Source: Mangifera indica (Eukaryota; Streptophyta; Magnoliopsida; Sapindales; Anacardiaceae). From it: a DNA stretch of 64,000 nucleotides. The translations under genes were made by a program, and so were the position numbers. Positions 1 through 13,288 of the stretch are shown one piece after another (the first letter of the stretch is position 1; every line of letters begins with the position of its first letter). The stretch covers positions 3,100,001-3,164,000 of the forward strand of contig NC_058152.1 in the NCBI RefSeq assembly GCF_011075055.1, in the 5' to 3' direction. The notes below the pieces were generated by a model. That model was not told the DNA's origin, did not search any database, and saw only the letters and a list, made by a program, of their open reading frames with translations.

Positions 1-143
1 CCAGTTCGAGTAGGTTCCTTATTACCAAAAAACTTATGTATACACAATTTAGATTTACATATGATTAAATGATTATAAATTAAAATTAAAGTAACACATA
101 ATTACATGATAATATATTTTTTATGCTTGTAAATTATTTATAT

Positions 144-144
<1 letters not shown>

Positions 145-188
<44 letters not shown>
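145..188. repeat. (TG)n/(AG)n compound microsatellite
   Basis: A run of TG dinucleotides passes directly into a run of AG dinucleotides. It is a simple sequence repeat in non-coding DNA with no gene beside it. Confidence 0.9.
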
Positions 189-258
189 TTCACCTTATCA
201 ACATCATGGTTTTAAAATGTATTATAAAACCACAAAATAATCATATAAGATATAAAAA

Positions 259-440
259 AGGCCAAAAGACTTATTCCCGCTTGTGGTTTATTGTATTCTG
301 AAACTTTTATTGGTAAAGTATTAAAAACTTAAATACTTAACCGTGTGTAAAATTTTGTAGTTAGTATTAGAAATAAAATCTTTATTTATTGATTTTATTC
401 AAAGAAAAAAAACTCTATCATATTTTTCTATCTTAATTTT
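259..440. repeat. MITE fragment, GGCCAAAAGACTTATTCCC family
   Basis: The stretch opens with the same terminal motif (AGGCCAAAAGACTTATTCCC) as the complete elements at 17213-17744 and 40388-41000, followed by the same kind of AT-rich interior. I could not find a matching right end, so this looks like a truncated copy. Confidence 0.5.
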
Positions 441-1308
441 AAAAATTAATAATATTTTTAATTAAATTATAAAAAAAGTATGTTTTCATTCTATCATATA
501 GAGTTTTCATATTTTAAAGTTAACAGTTATCTCCTTCAAAATTTAAAAAAATGCACTTATATCCCAAAAAGTATATTTTATTTTTTCAACAACCATTTTT
601 CTGGGCAATTCACTTTGACACATCCACTGGCACCCTCACTCTCTTCCCAATGGAATCTTGACACAAAAATCATCTACCTTCTAGTTAAAATAATAGAATA
701 ACTTCATACAAATCGGTATGATTCATCGTAATATATTTATTACATAATTTAGAAGTGTAATTATTTAATTAAAAATTAATAAAATTATGTGTATTATTTT
801 ATGTATAATTTTACATATAAAAATAATATTTTATTATATAATTATATAATTTTAATTTTTAATTATATAATAATAAATTATTATTTATATATGAAATTAT
901 GCATGTAGCTCTGCTAATTGAGAATATGATTGAAATCCATTACTCAAATGAAATTTGAATTCCATCAGACAGTTTGTAAGGAGTAGATATACTTTGGAAA
1001 TTGTGAAGGAATACTTCAGCTAATTTAATCCATTACTTCAGTACAAAATCTACAAGATATCTTCAATTGTCTCCTCCATGTGACTCCAAATTTAAGTAAT
1101 TCAATTATTAATGGAATTTCTAATAATGCTTAAAAAATTAATTTCAAAAGAGATCGACAAAAAGATGACGCAGCAGATATCGAAATCGTACTTTGAGTGT
1201 TCTAACCGTTGCAGTGGGACAGGTGTCGTGATCCCCACGGTCCAACTATTTTTTCTCTTGTGTTTTCATCTGATTCAACCGCATTGCCATGTGCTCCATT
1301 AACTTTAT

Positions 1309-1527
1309 CACGTGTTTCAGCTGCTCACGAAGGAGACACACGTGCCACTTGCGTCCTACACTGCGGCACACGACCTAATTCCGTCTATCCACACGTTATT
1401 CCCTTCCTCTTTTGTCATTTTCGCCCTCTAGTCTGAGGGTCTTATTGTAATTTTAAATGTATATCCGTTGATTAGAACCTAACAGGAAGGTACGTACGGT
1501 TGGTGACTGACTGATTTTGGTCACGTG
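1309..1527. promoter_or_regulatory. CACGTG (G-box) island 1
   Basis: Three CACGTG palindromes lie at 1309-1314, 1339-1344 and 1522-1527, within about 350 bases that are clearly richer in G+C than their surroundings. CACGTG is the core of G-box and ABRE sites bound by plant bZIP and bHLH factors. No convincing coding region lies within several kilobases in either direction, so which gene it might control is unknown. It could be the promoter of a non-coding or undetected gene, or a relic promoter. Confidence 0.35.
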
Positions 1528-2378
1528 ATTATCCACATTCCTGGAGGTTTATTGGCATTAACTATTTTAATGGCACAGTCGGTAATGTTATTGGTGAAGA
1601 AATCTACAGGGCACCAAAGAGTTGACTTTTTTTTTTATAAGATCTATTACTTTGAGGGGATACGATATGAAAAAATAAAAAACAAATAAAGATTTTGTTT
1701 TTTAATGTAAAATTTATTTTAAATTAATTTGATATAATTTAAAAATAAATTAAATAATATTAAAATAGATATAAAAAATAATCAAAATTAACTCAAATAT
1801 ATAGATAATGTTATTTTAATATATTTTATTAAAATTAAATTATAAAATTGTTAATGGGTAATATGAACAGAAATTGAAATTTTTACATATTATATATAAT
1901 TGTATTATAATTATTCGTACTATTTTTTATTTTTTTGAAATATTTTATTTAATTATTTAATTGTGAGAGTACGATTTAATTAGTTAGACTATTAACGTGT
2001 TTTAAAGATTTTGATATAAAAAATTTAAAACACTTAAAATAATATAAAATATTATATTATATGTTTTATTAATAATAAATTAAATATTTTAATAAACAAA
2101 TTAAAACGTTAAATATAATGAAACGATAGATAATTTTAGATAATTTAAGTTATATTATATCAATCTAAATTTAAATAATTAAGTAAGGATTAAAATTTTT
2201 TATATAATTCTAATATATATCAGATTAAGATAAAAAAATTTTATTTAAAATTTAAATTAACATAATACAAATATAAATGCAAATACGATTCGTGATCTAC
2301 CTAAATAAGATATTATTTTTCTGGTCCATGCAAATTACGTTCAGGGGGCGGAATGAAAAACCGAAGGATTGTGGTTGA

Positions 2379-2524
2379 CACGTGGCTGAAATGCTTCACC
2401 GTCCAATTCACAAACCTCTCCCCCACCCTCTCCTGAATTATTATCAAAGCACGTGGAACACAAGTGGTAATAAGCACAGTGTTCGAAAACGATAAAACCG
2501 ACAGAACAACAGAGCTCACACGTG
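2379..2524. promoter_or_regulatory. CACGTG (G-box/ABRE) island 2
   Basis: Three more CACGTG palindromes lie at 2379-2384 (context GACACGTGGC, a perfect ABRE), 2450-2455 and 2519-2524, with related CCACGTAGG and GACACGTCA sites nearby. The block from 2310 to 2660 is G+C-rich against an AT-rich background. It looks like a promoter or enhancer, but I see no gene to attach it to. Confidence 0.4.
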
Positions 2525-3389
2525 TTTGTTTACCAAAAGGTCCACGTAGGCAGTACAATTGATTGATAGTTGAACCTCAGACAACCATCCCCGGCTTTGT
2601 CATGTCGGGTTCCCCTCGTTTGTCGACACGTCATAAGGTTCGTTGAACTTGGCCCCACTTCAGGTTGTCGTTTTCCGCAATATTAAAATAAGTTAAAATT
2701 GTGAAAAAAAAGGTAATATTTTGCTGTCTCCTTTTGAACCGTCAATTGAGATGGGCGATGAAGTTGCCAGCTACAAGGCATTATTATTTAAATAATTTAA
2801 AATTGTTTTTTGAGTTTATCGAAAAAGACAGCATTTATTTTTGGGATTCGATCCCTCATTATCCCCTGTTTACCGCTAACGTAAGCCGTATACATCCATC
2901 GTACCTCCCTGCATCTGAAAAAACAATCATTTTTAGCTTCTTGGGAAATACTAGTTGAGGCAGAAGCCTCTTAAGGGGGGAGAAAATGATAATGATTTGG
3001 ATAGCATGTGTTGATGGTTGTGCAAGTAAGGTTATACCCTACTAAGCGGGTTCAGTTTTGGAATTTGGTTTGGTTTTCAAAAATTGATTTGATTTAATTT
3101 AGTTTAATTTAAATTTATTTGATTTGAATTTAAGTTAAATTTAAGTAAATTTTTATTTATTTATTTTTAAATTGAGGCAAATTTATATTAGGAGATGTTT
3201 AATTTGATTTAATATTCATTGAAATTCATGGCTTGATATATGAATTTATGATTTAAATCAACTTGAATTTGTGGCTCCATTTTATTCGAATTGTCATCAA
3301 AGAGATAAGTTGATCGGGAGGGAAAATGTCGATAACCGGAGAAAGGATTGTCATCGAAGAGAGAAGATCGAAATCCTAAGGAAAAATTG

Positions 3390-4312
3390 TGATTTTTCAA
3401 ACCTTAGGTAGGTGGGAGGGGGAAAATTATTAGTTTTTAAACTTTGGGGGAAAATGAGATAAATTTTTCGTTTTTAAAAATATTTTTGTTAAATGACAAT
3501 TTTACTCCTAACATTAATTGTAAAAATTAATATATAGGTGGATGTTTGAGATTTTTAAAATTAATAGATGGAAATTTGAGAAAACACTAATCGTTGGTGG
3601 GAATAAGGTTTGGTTCACTCTCAAACTCCTACTCGCTAAGTTCTACAAACCTAATTATCCACCTATAATCTAATTTATATTAAAATTTGTTGTTGATATA
3701 AAGGTAAAAAAGTCATTTAATCAAAATATTTAAAAAAAATAAAATTTTTTCACATTTTTTCCTTTAGTTTAAAAAAAAAAAATTTCCTATCCAAAATTTG
3801 AAAAATTACCTTTTTCCCATAAGGGTTTTTTTTCCCTTCTTCAATGACCATCTTTGCCTTAGCCGACAGCTAACCTTTCAACCATCTTTCTCTCTTGTCA
3901 ATCTTTGAGCATCGACAACCATTTTCGTCAGATGAAGTCATCTTTGTTTCTTCAAGGAGATGAAGACAATTTGTCTTCATCAACACCCATATATCATATT
4001 AGAAAATGACTCAAAACCCATTAAAATTACTAGAAGACGTCAATCTACGAGTGGATGAAATGAAAATGCCCGTTGATGCTTGCAGATCAACTGGAGAGGA
4101 AGATGGCGGGAAGGTCAAGTGTCAGCCAAAATGAAAACAACCGCCAAAGAAGGGGAAAAAACCCTTGGGGGAAAAAGGTAATTTTACTTTTGTAATTAAT
4201 AACAAATTTTAATAAAAATTATATAATAGATGAATATTTAAATTTTTAAAATTTAGCTAATGAAAGTTTAATAATTGACCACATCTTGGACGGGAGTAAT
4301 TCTTTTTGGCCT
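3390..4312. repeat. Overlapping MITE remnants of the GGCCAAAAG family
   Basis: Inverted and direct fragments of the family seen complete at 17213-17744 occur here: a terminal GGTGGGAATAAGGTTTGG near 3596, interior motifs shared with the 13.3-kb and 40.4-kb copies, and a degenerate right end (GGGAGTAATTCTTTTTGGCC) finishing near 4312. At least two copies seem joined or nested, so exact borders are uncertain. Confidence 0.45.
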
Positions 4313-4543
4313 ATCTAAAATTAAATAAATATTGTAGGAATGTATGCAAAAACACATTGACTTTGTTAATTGATTAATACTTGTAATTATTAGAAATCCC
4401 TTTCATTAAAAGAAAATACTGTCAAGTAATTAAGTTAATGTTGGACGGTAGGGAGGACTATGACATGACAAATAGACAAAAATAAGCAAGTTTCAAAAGT
4501 AGCAACGTTGAAAAGTAATCTCATATTCTCTTTCAAAAATAAA

Positions 4544-4866
4544 TAGGAGGTTGGATCAAAATTGAGTTTGAGTTTGCCTTAAAGTTATTCAAATTTTATT
4601 TATATGAAAAGATTTGAGTTTGAATCAAACTTTTAATTTAATTTGATATTATAATTGAGATTAAAAAAAATTAAAATAATATCATTTTAATTGATTTATA
4701 TTAAAATTTTTTAAACCTGTTAATTTAACAAATCAAATAATTTTATAGTTCAAATTTAAAAATATTAAATTTTTATGTTTGAATTTATTTAAACAAAACT
4801 TATTTTAAACTTATTCAAATCGAATTTATCTTCAAACTTGAAGACTCTCAATTAAAATCTAACCCT
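4544..4866. repeat. Putative hAT-like MITE with imperfect inverted ends
   Basis: The left end (GGTTGGATCAAAATTGAGT) and the reverse complement of the right end (GGTTAGATTTTAATTGAGA) match imperfectly, with an AT-rich interior. I could not define a clear target-site duplication. Confidence 0.4.
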
Positions 4867-5284
4867 AACAACAAATAGCGTAAGACAAAATGAGAAACAA
4901 TGATAAAGAGGTGTTATTATCCATTATTAAAGGAAGCATACTGCTTTTGATTTTCAAATGGTTGGTTAATAATAGAATATTTGGTCAAAAGAATCGGAGT
5001 TGATCGATTGATTATTACCTCCACCTTCATCACATTCACATGGATAAGAGTTAAGCCAATCAAATCACTGGTCTTTCCTCTATTTGACGTTAAAAATGAA
5101 TGCTCATTCAAACTAGCCGTAACCAAATCAAAGTGTAGATGGGAAGGTTCTATTGGGTGGGTTGAATAGTAAAGAAGGTTGAATTCTGAGGGGGTAAATG
5201 TTGCATTTGGGGTTTGTTAGCATTATAACAAGAACAAATATTTAATTTACTGGTATAAAGATTATAAGATTTATTATTAAATTC

Positions 5285-5735
5285 AGAGTAATATTTTTAA
5301 AATTGGATCAGATTTCAATCTAATAGAAAAGATGATCTGATCTAACTGGTGGTTACATCGATTGATTGATGATAGACTGGTTAATTATTAATAAAAAAAA
5401 CTTAAAAATTTTTGTATAATTTATTATTAATTATATAATTTGACTTATTTAACATTAAAAAAAACTTAGTTTGATAGTGTATATATTCAAACGTGATAAA
5501 TAAGGTTTTAAGTTTAAGCTTTTATAATGAACTTTTGAAAAAAAATTTATTTTTTATATTGACCGAGTTAAACCCAATTTTATATTCGATTCAACCAGAC
5601 GGTTCAAATAGTTTAACCTGATTTAAATGTAAAAAGGGTTTTTAAATAAATCAAAACCAAATTTAATTTATGGTTGACAGTTCAATAAATCTAACCGATT
5701 GATCTACCCTTATTTTTTAAATCATAATTTGAAAT
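5285..5735. repeat. Putative MITE related to the 27.2-kb and 39.2-kb elements
   Basis: Motifs resembling the termini of the 39246-39728 element (a TATTTTTAAAATTGG-type end and a CCGATTGATCT-type interior) bracket about 450 bp of AT-rich sequence. No target-site duplication was found. Confidence 0.3.
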
Positions 5736-8700
5736 ATTACGTGTTTAGTATGATTAATTTTGTCATTCAAAAACTCTGACTTGAGTGGGGTTTCCTGTCA
5801 AATAAAGGAAAAGTGTAATTAAGTATAGTATACTAAAGATTTATCCTTTTATAGATAAAATTATGGGTTGTCCCGCATGATGCAAAACAATGAGGAATAA
5901 AATTTTACTAACTTTAATATTCATATTATTCTAATTAATATAAATATTTCTTTAATTAAAGTGACTGTGGGCGCAGCCCTGTGCTTTTGCTTTCATTTAT
6001 ATATATATTATATTTTACTAATTGAAGCTTATGATTAATATTGGAAGTGTAAGCTCATGATTAGTTAAGATAATCAGGGTCACTTTACTTTATCATCTAA
6101 ATAATTCCTCCTTTATAATTAAGCAATGACACATTGATGGGATCTAAGCAACATTGCCCCCCACTTGGTTTTTGGAAAAACTAGTTATATAATATGTGCA
6201 CAACAATTTTATATCTGAACTCTTAAGAAAAAGTTTTAATAACAAAAGAGAAGACTCTATCTATAAAAGAATATAAATTTAATTTTTTTTTTAAAGATTT
6301 ATCTTGTTTAGTATAATTGATTTTGATCCAATGTAGTAATTTGACTCCGATGGGATTTCTCGTTACAAAAAAAAATTCTATATTTAATTCAAATTATTTT
6401 TCTTTCAAAAGATCAATTAATAAATTATTAATTATTAAAAGAAAAAAACTATAAACCACTTTTAACTATTTGAAAGCGATTTTCACACTTTATTTAATTT
6501 CAAACACGTCTCCTCTGTTCAACTTGTTAACTTAATTGCCTCCAGCCAACAAAAATAGTTGGAGACTTGTGGTGGTGCAGGTGTTTCAGCAGGAAACAGC
6601 ATATATATAAATATATATATAAAATTGTATCATATATTAAAAATTTGATAATATCATAAATATTTATTAAAATTATAAAATTTCTTAAATATATTCTTAA
6701 TATATCATTATTTAAAAAAAAAGGTATATTACTCTATATAAATAATATGTATCATGCTATAAATATTATATTATAAAATATATAAACTATATTATAAATT
6801 TTTTTTTATATATATTAATATATATCATATTATATATGATACATCTCGTGTATTGAAGGAGAGCGGGGGGAGGCAAATCTTCATGAACGAGTGGGTACAA
6901 AACTAACAAGCAAGAACCAAGCATATATGTCCATGCTTATCACTACTTAATAATAAAGTAGTCAGATGGAAAGTAAACAAATCCAAAGAAAACTCCTTAC
7001 TCACCTAATACGCTGACTTTTGTCAGGAGGTGGAGCCATCCGTCGCTTTACTAGCTTGTGCCTATTAGTTAGTTAGGTCAGGAATCACTTTCCTCTAAAC
7101 TCCCCCAGTTTCAGCTTAACCTACATGGGCCCAAACAGCTCCTTATAAGCAGATTTTTTTTTTTTTTTTTTTTTTTATACAACGCAAAACCTATTCAATT
7201 TAGTTTGTTTGTATTAGAATTTGACCGATCATATAAAATAGATAAAATTTTAGATTTAATGATTAATTTTATAATTATTAGAATAAATAAGATAATGAAT
7301 CTTGAATCTAAACTCTCTTAATATTCTATAAAAATATTATAACTTTTGTTTGTCAAATATTCATATTAAGATTTAATCGATTATATTAAATAGATAAAAA
7401 ATCAGATCTAATGATTGAATATATAACTATTGAATCGGATAATTTAAAAATATTATTTTTGCTTTGATAACAGTAAATCTCAAACCAAACTCTCTGGTGA
7501 CTATTGGAATTCAACGTATTTTCCCAACCAAGCTGCTTCTAGGGCTTGCAAGTAGTTTTCATAAAACAGCTCGGCCATATTAAGTCTTTGGTCCTGTCAC
7601 TTCTGTGGGGCGTGCGGCGAATGGATGTGATTCATGTGAACCCAAAGAAAAAGTTGGAATATCTTCTTTTCATGCATTTTGTAGGGTCAACTTCATTTTC
7701 CTTTTTATTTTCGGGTAGTTTTTCTTCTCTGTCTGTTTCTACTGGGTAGTTGTGAGTCTCGCAAATTATTGGGCTCTCTCTTCATAGTTTTATTAAAGAA
7801 TTGACAATTAACTGTTGCACTTATTTATGTTAATTTTGTTAGTTCAATTTGCCCAACTTGAAACTAAAATATAACTTGCTCAAATGATTTATCTAAACAA
7901 AGAGTAGTGGAATTAGAAAAATGATAAAAAAGACTATGTTCGGTGCATATTTCAACTTGGGTAGGCGAATCCAAAAACTTTTGCAGTTGTTTGGGTGAGT
8001 TGAAATTTGGCTTTGCATGTTTTCCAGTACTGTAATTGCCATATTTATAAGCGTAATAGAGATTTAAATCCAGATTTTCTCCCTAAAAATCTAATATTCC
8101 ACCGATTTACTTTGATACAAAAAATTGATGGATGCAAAGAAAAAGAAAAATTTGAATACGAAGAGTCGAGATAAATTTGAAAATTATTGTAACTAATCAA
8201 TTCATCTTGATCAGAATTTGTATACAAAACCTCAAAGGATAGCTTGAATGGTAAATGATGTGGAATTTTCAAGAGAGAGGGTTTGGATTTAATATCAGAC
8301 TTTTAACTTATTTAGTTCAATAATTGTTTAGTCAATCATAATACTAAAGGTTATTTATGTTGTCCACCAATTTACAAAGAAAACAAAGGGCTAGCTGTGA
8401 CAGCTGCACTTGAATTGCATGATCCTGTTGGCAACCATAGGAGTCATAATAATTCCTAGAGAAAACTACAGCTTCAAATCAAAGTGGAATAATATGTGAA
8501 ATTGTCTTTACAGAAGAAAGAATAATTAAAGCTTCCGTATCCAAGCCTCTCAGCATCCTTGCCTGTGATTGGAGAGTGAGAATATATATATATATATATT
8601 AAATCTTATATTATAATATGTATATATTTATTTATTGTTAAGGGGTTAACTTAATCACATATATAATTGATGTGGTTTCCATCTTAAGTTGAACTGGTTA

Positions 8701-11013
8701 CCACTTATTAGCTGCTGCTTGTTTCTTTCGTTTAAATCATTAAAGAAAAAGCAATAATTCACCAAACACATATGATGATGAGATTTTTTTTTTTGTCGCC
8801 GGGCCTTTTGTAAGATAAATTAAAGTAGTAGTGCCAAGGATTTGTTGCTGAATTCTCGTATCAACAAAATAAAAAATTGGATTAAGAGTGGTACTTTAAC
8901 ATGATTTGATATGTTATTTAAGAGTTTATATCTAGGGATATAATATTAATGATTTTGAGAGAAGACTCTGATTTAGTATGTGTATATAAATTACAAAAAA
9001 AGGTCTTAAAAGGGATTCAATCAAGAATGAGAATTTTGAGAAGAATTGTTGGTTTCTACGAGAGTTTTCTCATCTAAATTCAGATGAAATTTATCATATT
9101 TTAAACATAAAGTATATGTTTTCTCATGTTAATTTATACTTCTCCTTCCAGTCTCACACAAATCTTCTTAATTTAAAGGGTTGAAAGAGAGAGAGAGAAC
9201 GGTTACAATTATATTGGTTAAACTCAAATAATAACTTTTGACTAGATATATTAGAGACATAATATTAATCGAACTGATACGATAGAAAATTATTACTTTT
9301 TATTGTGGGCGAAATGACACAAAAGAAAAGTTGACTAGTGGATTGTGTTATTTAGGTGAGAGTTGTCTATGTGCTAATCAAGACACGAATCATCACTTTT
9401 TGCAAATAGTCACTTGCTCGAGTGGAGGCTTCACAGTTGGGGAACTCTCGTGTAACAACACACAATTAGATTGATGGATTAATTAGTTGTGGAATTGTTG
9501 TGGCCTTAGTGTCAATCTTAAATTGTTTTTGTCCTCCTAAATAAACACAATTTAGAATAAAGTAAAGAGATTTAGTAGCAACAACAACAAAATAAATAAG
9601 CTTGCTTAAGTTATATTTATCATCTTCTCATTTGAATTGGCATAAATTTCAACTCTCAATTATATGTTCTAGTACTTTATGTATTAACAAAGAATACAAA
9701 TACGGGTACACACATTTATAAATTATTATATAATTAAATAATTTTAAATTAAAAATAAAATAATATTTAATTATATGATAATATATTAACATTTATATCA
9801 ATATTTATGACTTTTATTAATACATATTGGATTCGGTCTCATAATAGTTTTATTTCAGAGTGGCATGGGCCCTTAGACATTTGGCCCAGTACATGTTGCT
9901 AAAGTTTATTTCAAGTTGGTTACGAAGAGAGGTTTCTATTGCCAAAGAAATCCACTGTTTAAGAGTAACTTTATTTTCCAATGAATTTTGTAAATAACTT
10001 TCATTCCATTTATTACTTTTAAAAATAGAAAAATTTCAATTTTATGGTCCCCATCAAATTCAAGGGTAAGATTAGATTTTTGGGAAAATTGAGGGGTTCC
10101 AAAGTAATTTTTATAGATTAGTATACAAACCCAAGTTAATTGCAACAACCTAGAATTGTCATATGAAATTTCTGTTGAAGTTAATGTTAGAGAGCCAACC
10201 TTCTTGATGATGCATATTATGATTGAGTCATATTTACAGGATTACAAGTGACACCCCTTATTTGTAAGTGTATATGTTTATATGTGTTCTAAGATACATA
10301 CCCTTAAAATGATAATAACCATAACATGGAAACTAACATGTATTTTGATCATAAGAACCCATATATACATTGTTGGCTATTCTAAAAATGTTTGTACTGT
10401 CAATATTATCCTTTTGTAGGGCACAAATAATAATGTAAAACTATTATAATATATAATGATCATACTAAAAAGTAGTGATATGTTTCATATTTCAAAGTTA
10501 TCTGTCATAATAATCTGATGTAACACATAAAAGTATGTTAACTATATAGTTACTAGATTCACTTGTCGAAAATTTTTACATAGATAACAACTCTAATGTC
10601 TATAAAATAAATTATTTAATAAGATAATATGTATGCGATCTTTTAATTTGAGATCATTAAAGTGTTTTACATACCAATCACCCTAATTTCGCACAAGGCC
10701 AATGCGACCCTTTTTTTAAGGTTACCAATATGGTAATAGTTAGTTATATCTGAAAAATGTATTGATATAAATTTATTCGACTGCCATAAAGATAACGCAT
10801 TATTATGTTCTTAATTAAAACAAACAAAAATGCATAATTAATTTGTAACTCGATATCATTTTATAAATGGGTAAGAGCAAAGCACATTAAAGAAATTTAT
10901 TATCATCTTTATACCTAAATACTACTGGTGTGTATACCACAATGCTTTCTGCAGCAACAAGATGGTCTCCGTCTCGAGGGCTTGAAGGCTTGAAGCTGAA
11001 GCAAAATTAATGT

Positions 11014-11256
11014 TTATTTGTTCCTACCTCCATGAGTACCTCTTGAGTCCATGAACTTGTTTCCTTGACCCGGACTTGGACCCGATTCCTTGATTGCTTC
11101 AAAAGGATCTCCTTCAAAGAAACCTTCTCTTCTAATATATGAACCATCCAACTTCAACTTACTAGATGAGCGAGCTTCAATAATATCCACAGAACCAAGT
11201 GATAGAATAAGGGAAAGAATAAGCAAGAAGCTGACAGCTTTTAGTTCTCTTGCCAT
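11014..11256 (-). CDS. PIP/PIPL-type secreted peptide precursor (single motif)
   Basis: An 80-residue precursor starting at the ATG whose first base is 11256; an upstream in-frame ATG at 11307 would put 17 residues ahead of the hydrophobic stretch, so the inner start is preferred. Residues about 5-29 form a signal peptide ending in the IEAR sequence common in such precursors. A variable acidic/basic region follows, then a C-terminal peptide core ESGPSPGQGNK matching the SGPS-x-x-G-x-G-H signature, with Asn replacing the usual His. The core is followed by KFMDSRGTHGGRNK, closely resembling the spacer between repeats in the paralogue at 14942-15337. Known family members are processed into short hydroxyproline-rich apoplastic peptides perceived by LRR receptor kinases in immunity and root growth. 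Function here is inferred from motif and architecture only. Confidence 0.75.
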   Translation of the reverse strand: MARELKAVSFLLILSLILSLGSVDIIEARSSSKLKLDGSYIRREGFFEGDPFEAIKESGPSPGQGNKFMDSRGTHGGRNK

Positions 11257-11332
11257 GGGAGAAAATGGATGTAATAGTGCTTGAATTAATGCTTTCAAGG
11301 GAGTCAATAAAAAAATTTAAATTAGGTACCTC

Positions 11333-11339
11333 ATTTATA
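11333..11339 (-). promoter_or_regulatory. Putative TATA box of the 11.0-kb peptide gene
   Basis: On the minus strand TATAAAT lies about 80 bp upstream of the preferred ATG at 11256. This fits a transcript starting near 11305, downstream of the alternative ATG at 11307, which supports the inner start. Confidence 0.5.
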
Positions 11340-11685
11340 CTGTTATTGAATGCAGAATATATTTTGTTCAGTGTTTTACGCTGAAGCTTGGAAAGAAGGT
11401 CAAGAGTAAAGAAACAACATGGAAGGCGACTGAGTCCAGGATTGGCTATATTACCCTACTTTTGCAGCAAAACTCTTGTGTTCATGTTCTTTCGTTTTCC
11501 GGAATTCCTTCTCCAAAACGAGTTTTGGTTGAATTACCTACTTTCTCCAAGTATAGTACTACACGTGAATTTTATGGAACTCATGCAATTTACACGTAGT
11601 TGCAGACAAATTTTGAACTTATGCCTAGTAGAACCTTCCAACCATTTATTAAAAAATAGATTTTCGTTTTTCAAAATATAATAAA

Positions 11686-12610
11686 ACTAACGCATATTAA
11701 TTTTGAATATATAAAAAAAAATATATTTAATATATGTTATTATGTAATTAAATAATTTTTAATCACATGATGACACATATAAATATATATGTATTTATAT
11801 ATTCAAAATGACTATGTATAATATTGTTCTTCGTAATATTACATTGATTTTTTTTTCTTTTTACTAAATTATTAGCTCACTTGGAATATAACATATGTGA
11901 GAAAAGTCTGCTCACATCTCACTTCGGAAGTTTTTTATTTTCAAAGTATGGTTGTTATATATGGAAAAAGTAAGGGGTTTTTGTTTCGTGATATTTTAAA
12001 CTAATTTTAGTTTAAATTTAAGCTCTGTTAGGGTAAAGTGTGAATTTTTTTAAAAATAATATTATGTGTACATATTTTTAATATATAATTTGAATATACA
12101 AATAATATGTCATTATATAATTGAGTGTTATTTTATATTTAATTTAAAATAATGTAATCACATGATGACACACTATCTATGTATCTAAATTGTGTATCAA
12201 AAATATATATAAATTGTTTTATTGATAAATAATAAAATTATTCGTATCTACTTTAAATACATAAATAAATATATATTTGATGTGTGTTATCATGTGTTAG
12301 AGTGATTTTGAATTAAAGATAAAATAAAACCCAATTACGTGATAACACATATAAGTATATATTCATTTATGTACTCAAAATAAATACGTATAATATTGCT
12401 CTTGAATTTAATAGTGCATGCCATTTTGTGATGAACCTTATCCAAATAATAAAATTATTTACACAAATAATATGTTTAACTTTGTATATAAATAATACAC
12501 ATAACTTTATATATAAATAATATTATATTATTATATGATTAAATATTATTTTATCTCTAATTTAAAACTATTTAATTATATGTTGATATATTATTTTCTG
12601 TACACTTATC
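11686..12610. repeat. Cluster of foldback AT-rich MITEs
   Basis: At least four copies of a roughly 150-bp imperfect palindrome lie here (about 11686-11832, 12048-12210, 12235-12408 and 12455-12605). Each shares terminal TTTTGAATATATAAAT or TACTCAAAATAAGTAC-like motifs, inner ATGTGTTATCATGTGATT motifs in both orientations, and a central TTTTAAATTAAA block. Further degenerate copies appear near 780-905, 9695-9835, 17920-18040, 18408-18575, 20490-20645, 37435-37570, 51620-51745 and 52650-52815. The family encodes nothing. Confidence 0.6.
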
Positions 12611-12619
12611 CTTATTCAA

Positions 12620-13280
12620 TTGTTTAAGCTAGAAGAAAAATTAAAACTAATAAGATTTACTGGGATAGGTGGATAGAAGTCAGAAAGTTTGAAAGAGCAA
12701 ACGGAGGAAGTTAATAAGGTTGACTCCTCTCACTGAACCACATTAAGCTTTGACTCTGTGAGTCAAAAATTTGGACCATAGAAGAAAGAATTTGCATGGA
12801 GCACGTCTCTTCGATTTTTCACCTCACCGGACGGTGCCCCGAAGCTATGCAAGTACCTGGGATTGTGGCTGCTGGACCCCCATTTGACTTTGAGTTGCAC
12901 ATTGACTGCTTTCTACGTTAAATCATGCAGCCTCTTGTATTAGTTTATGCGCGTATAAGAGGAGATGTTTGAATTATAATAGAGTGATTTTAAATATAAG
13001 AGATTATGAGTTTATATTTTTAGATAGTATTTTAAAATTAAAATTTTAATTTATTTAATAATGATTATAAGAGTAGCTATTTTATTCAGAGTTTTACTTA
13101 TTTGAATTATGGTTCAATTTCAATGAAATTCCTTATTAAAAAAAATTTAATCAAGTTATTAATTGAATTGCCGATAATGATATTACAAATCAAGGAACAT
13201 TGTGGATGCCAATTTCTTTTACATATATGAATTTAATTATACCCCATATACAGCAATATTATTCAGGTCACACAAGACAT
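12620..13280. other. Intergenic, TTGAC-rich patch
   Basis: No coding sequence is supportable. Between about 12715 and 12920 there are several TTGAC cores (for example GGTTGACTCC and a TTTGACTCTGTGAGTCAAA palindrome), the core of WRKY-bound W-boxes. It lies 1.4 kb or more upstream of the 11.0-kb peptide gene and downstream of the 14.9-kb gene, so a regulatory link is speculative. Confidence 0.25.
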
Positions 13281-13288
13281 TATTATTG

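Larger units (their letters stand above)
1..10900. other. Long stretch without a supportable protein gene
   Basis: Open frames here are short (under 90 codons), lack recognisable domains and are explained by chance in AT-rich DNA. What can be seen is MITE remnants, simple repeats, two CACGTG-rich islands and a poly-T run at about 7154-7176. Moderately G+C-richer patches at 7000-7130 and 7500-7760 could be transcribed or regulatory, but nothing identifies them. Confidence 0.5.

Noticed and set aside
9936..10148. 70-codon open frame on the minus strand
   Set aside because: It has no signal peptide, domain or clear promoter, and chance frames of this size are common here.
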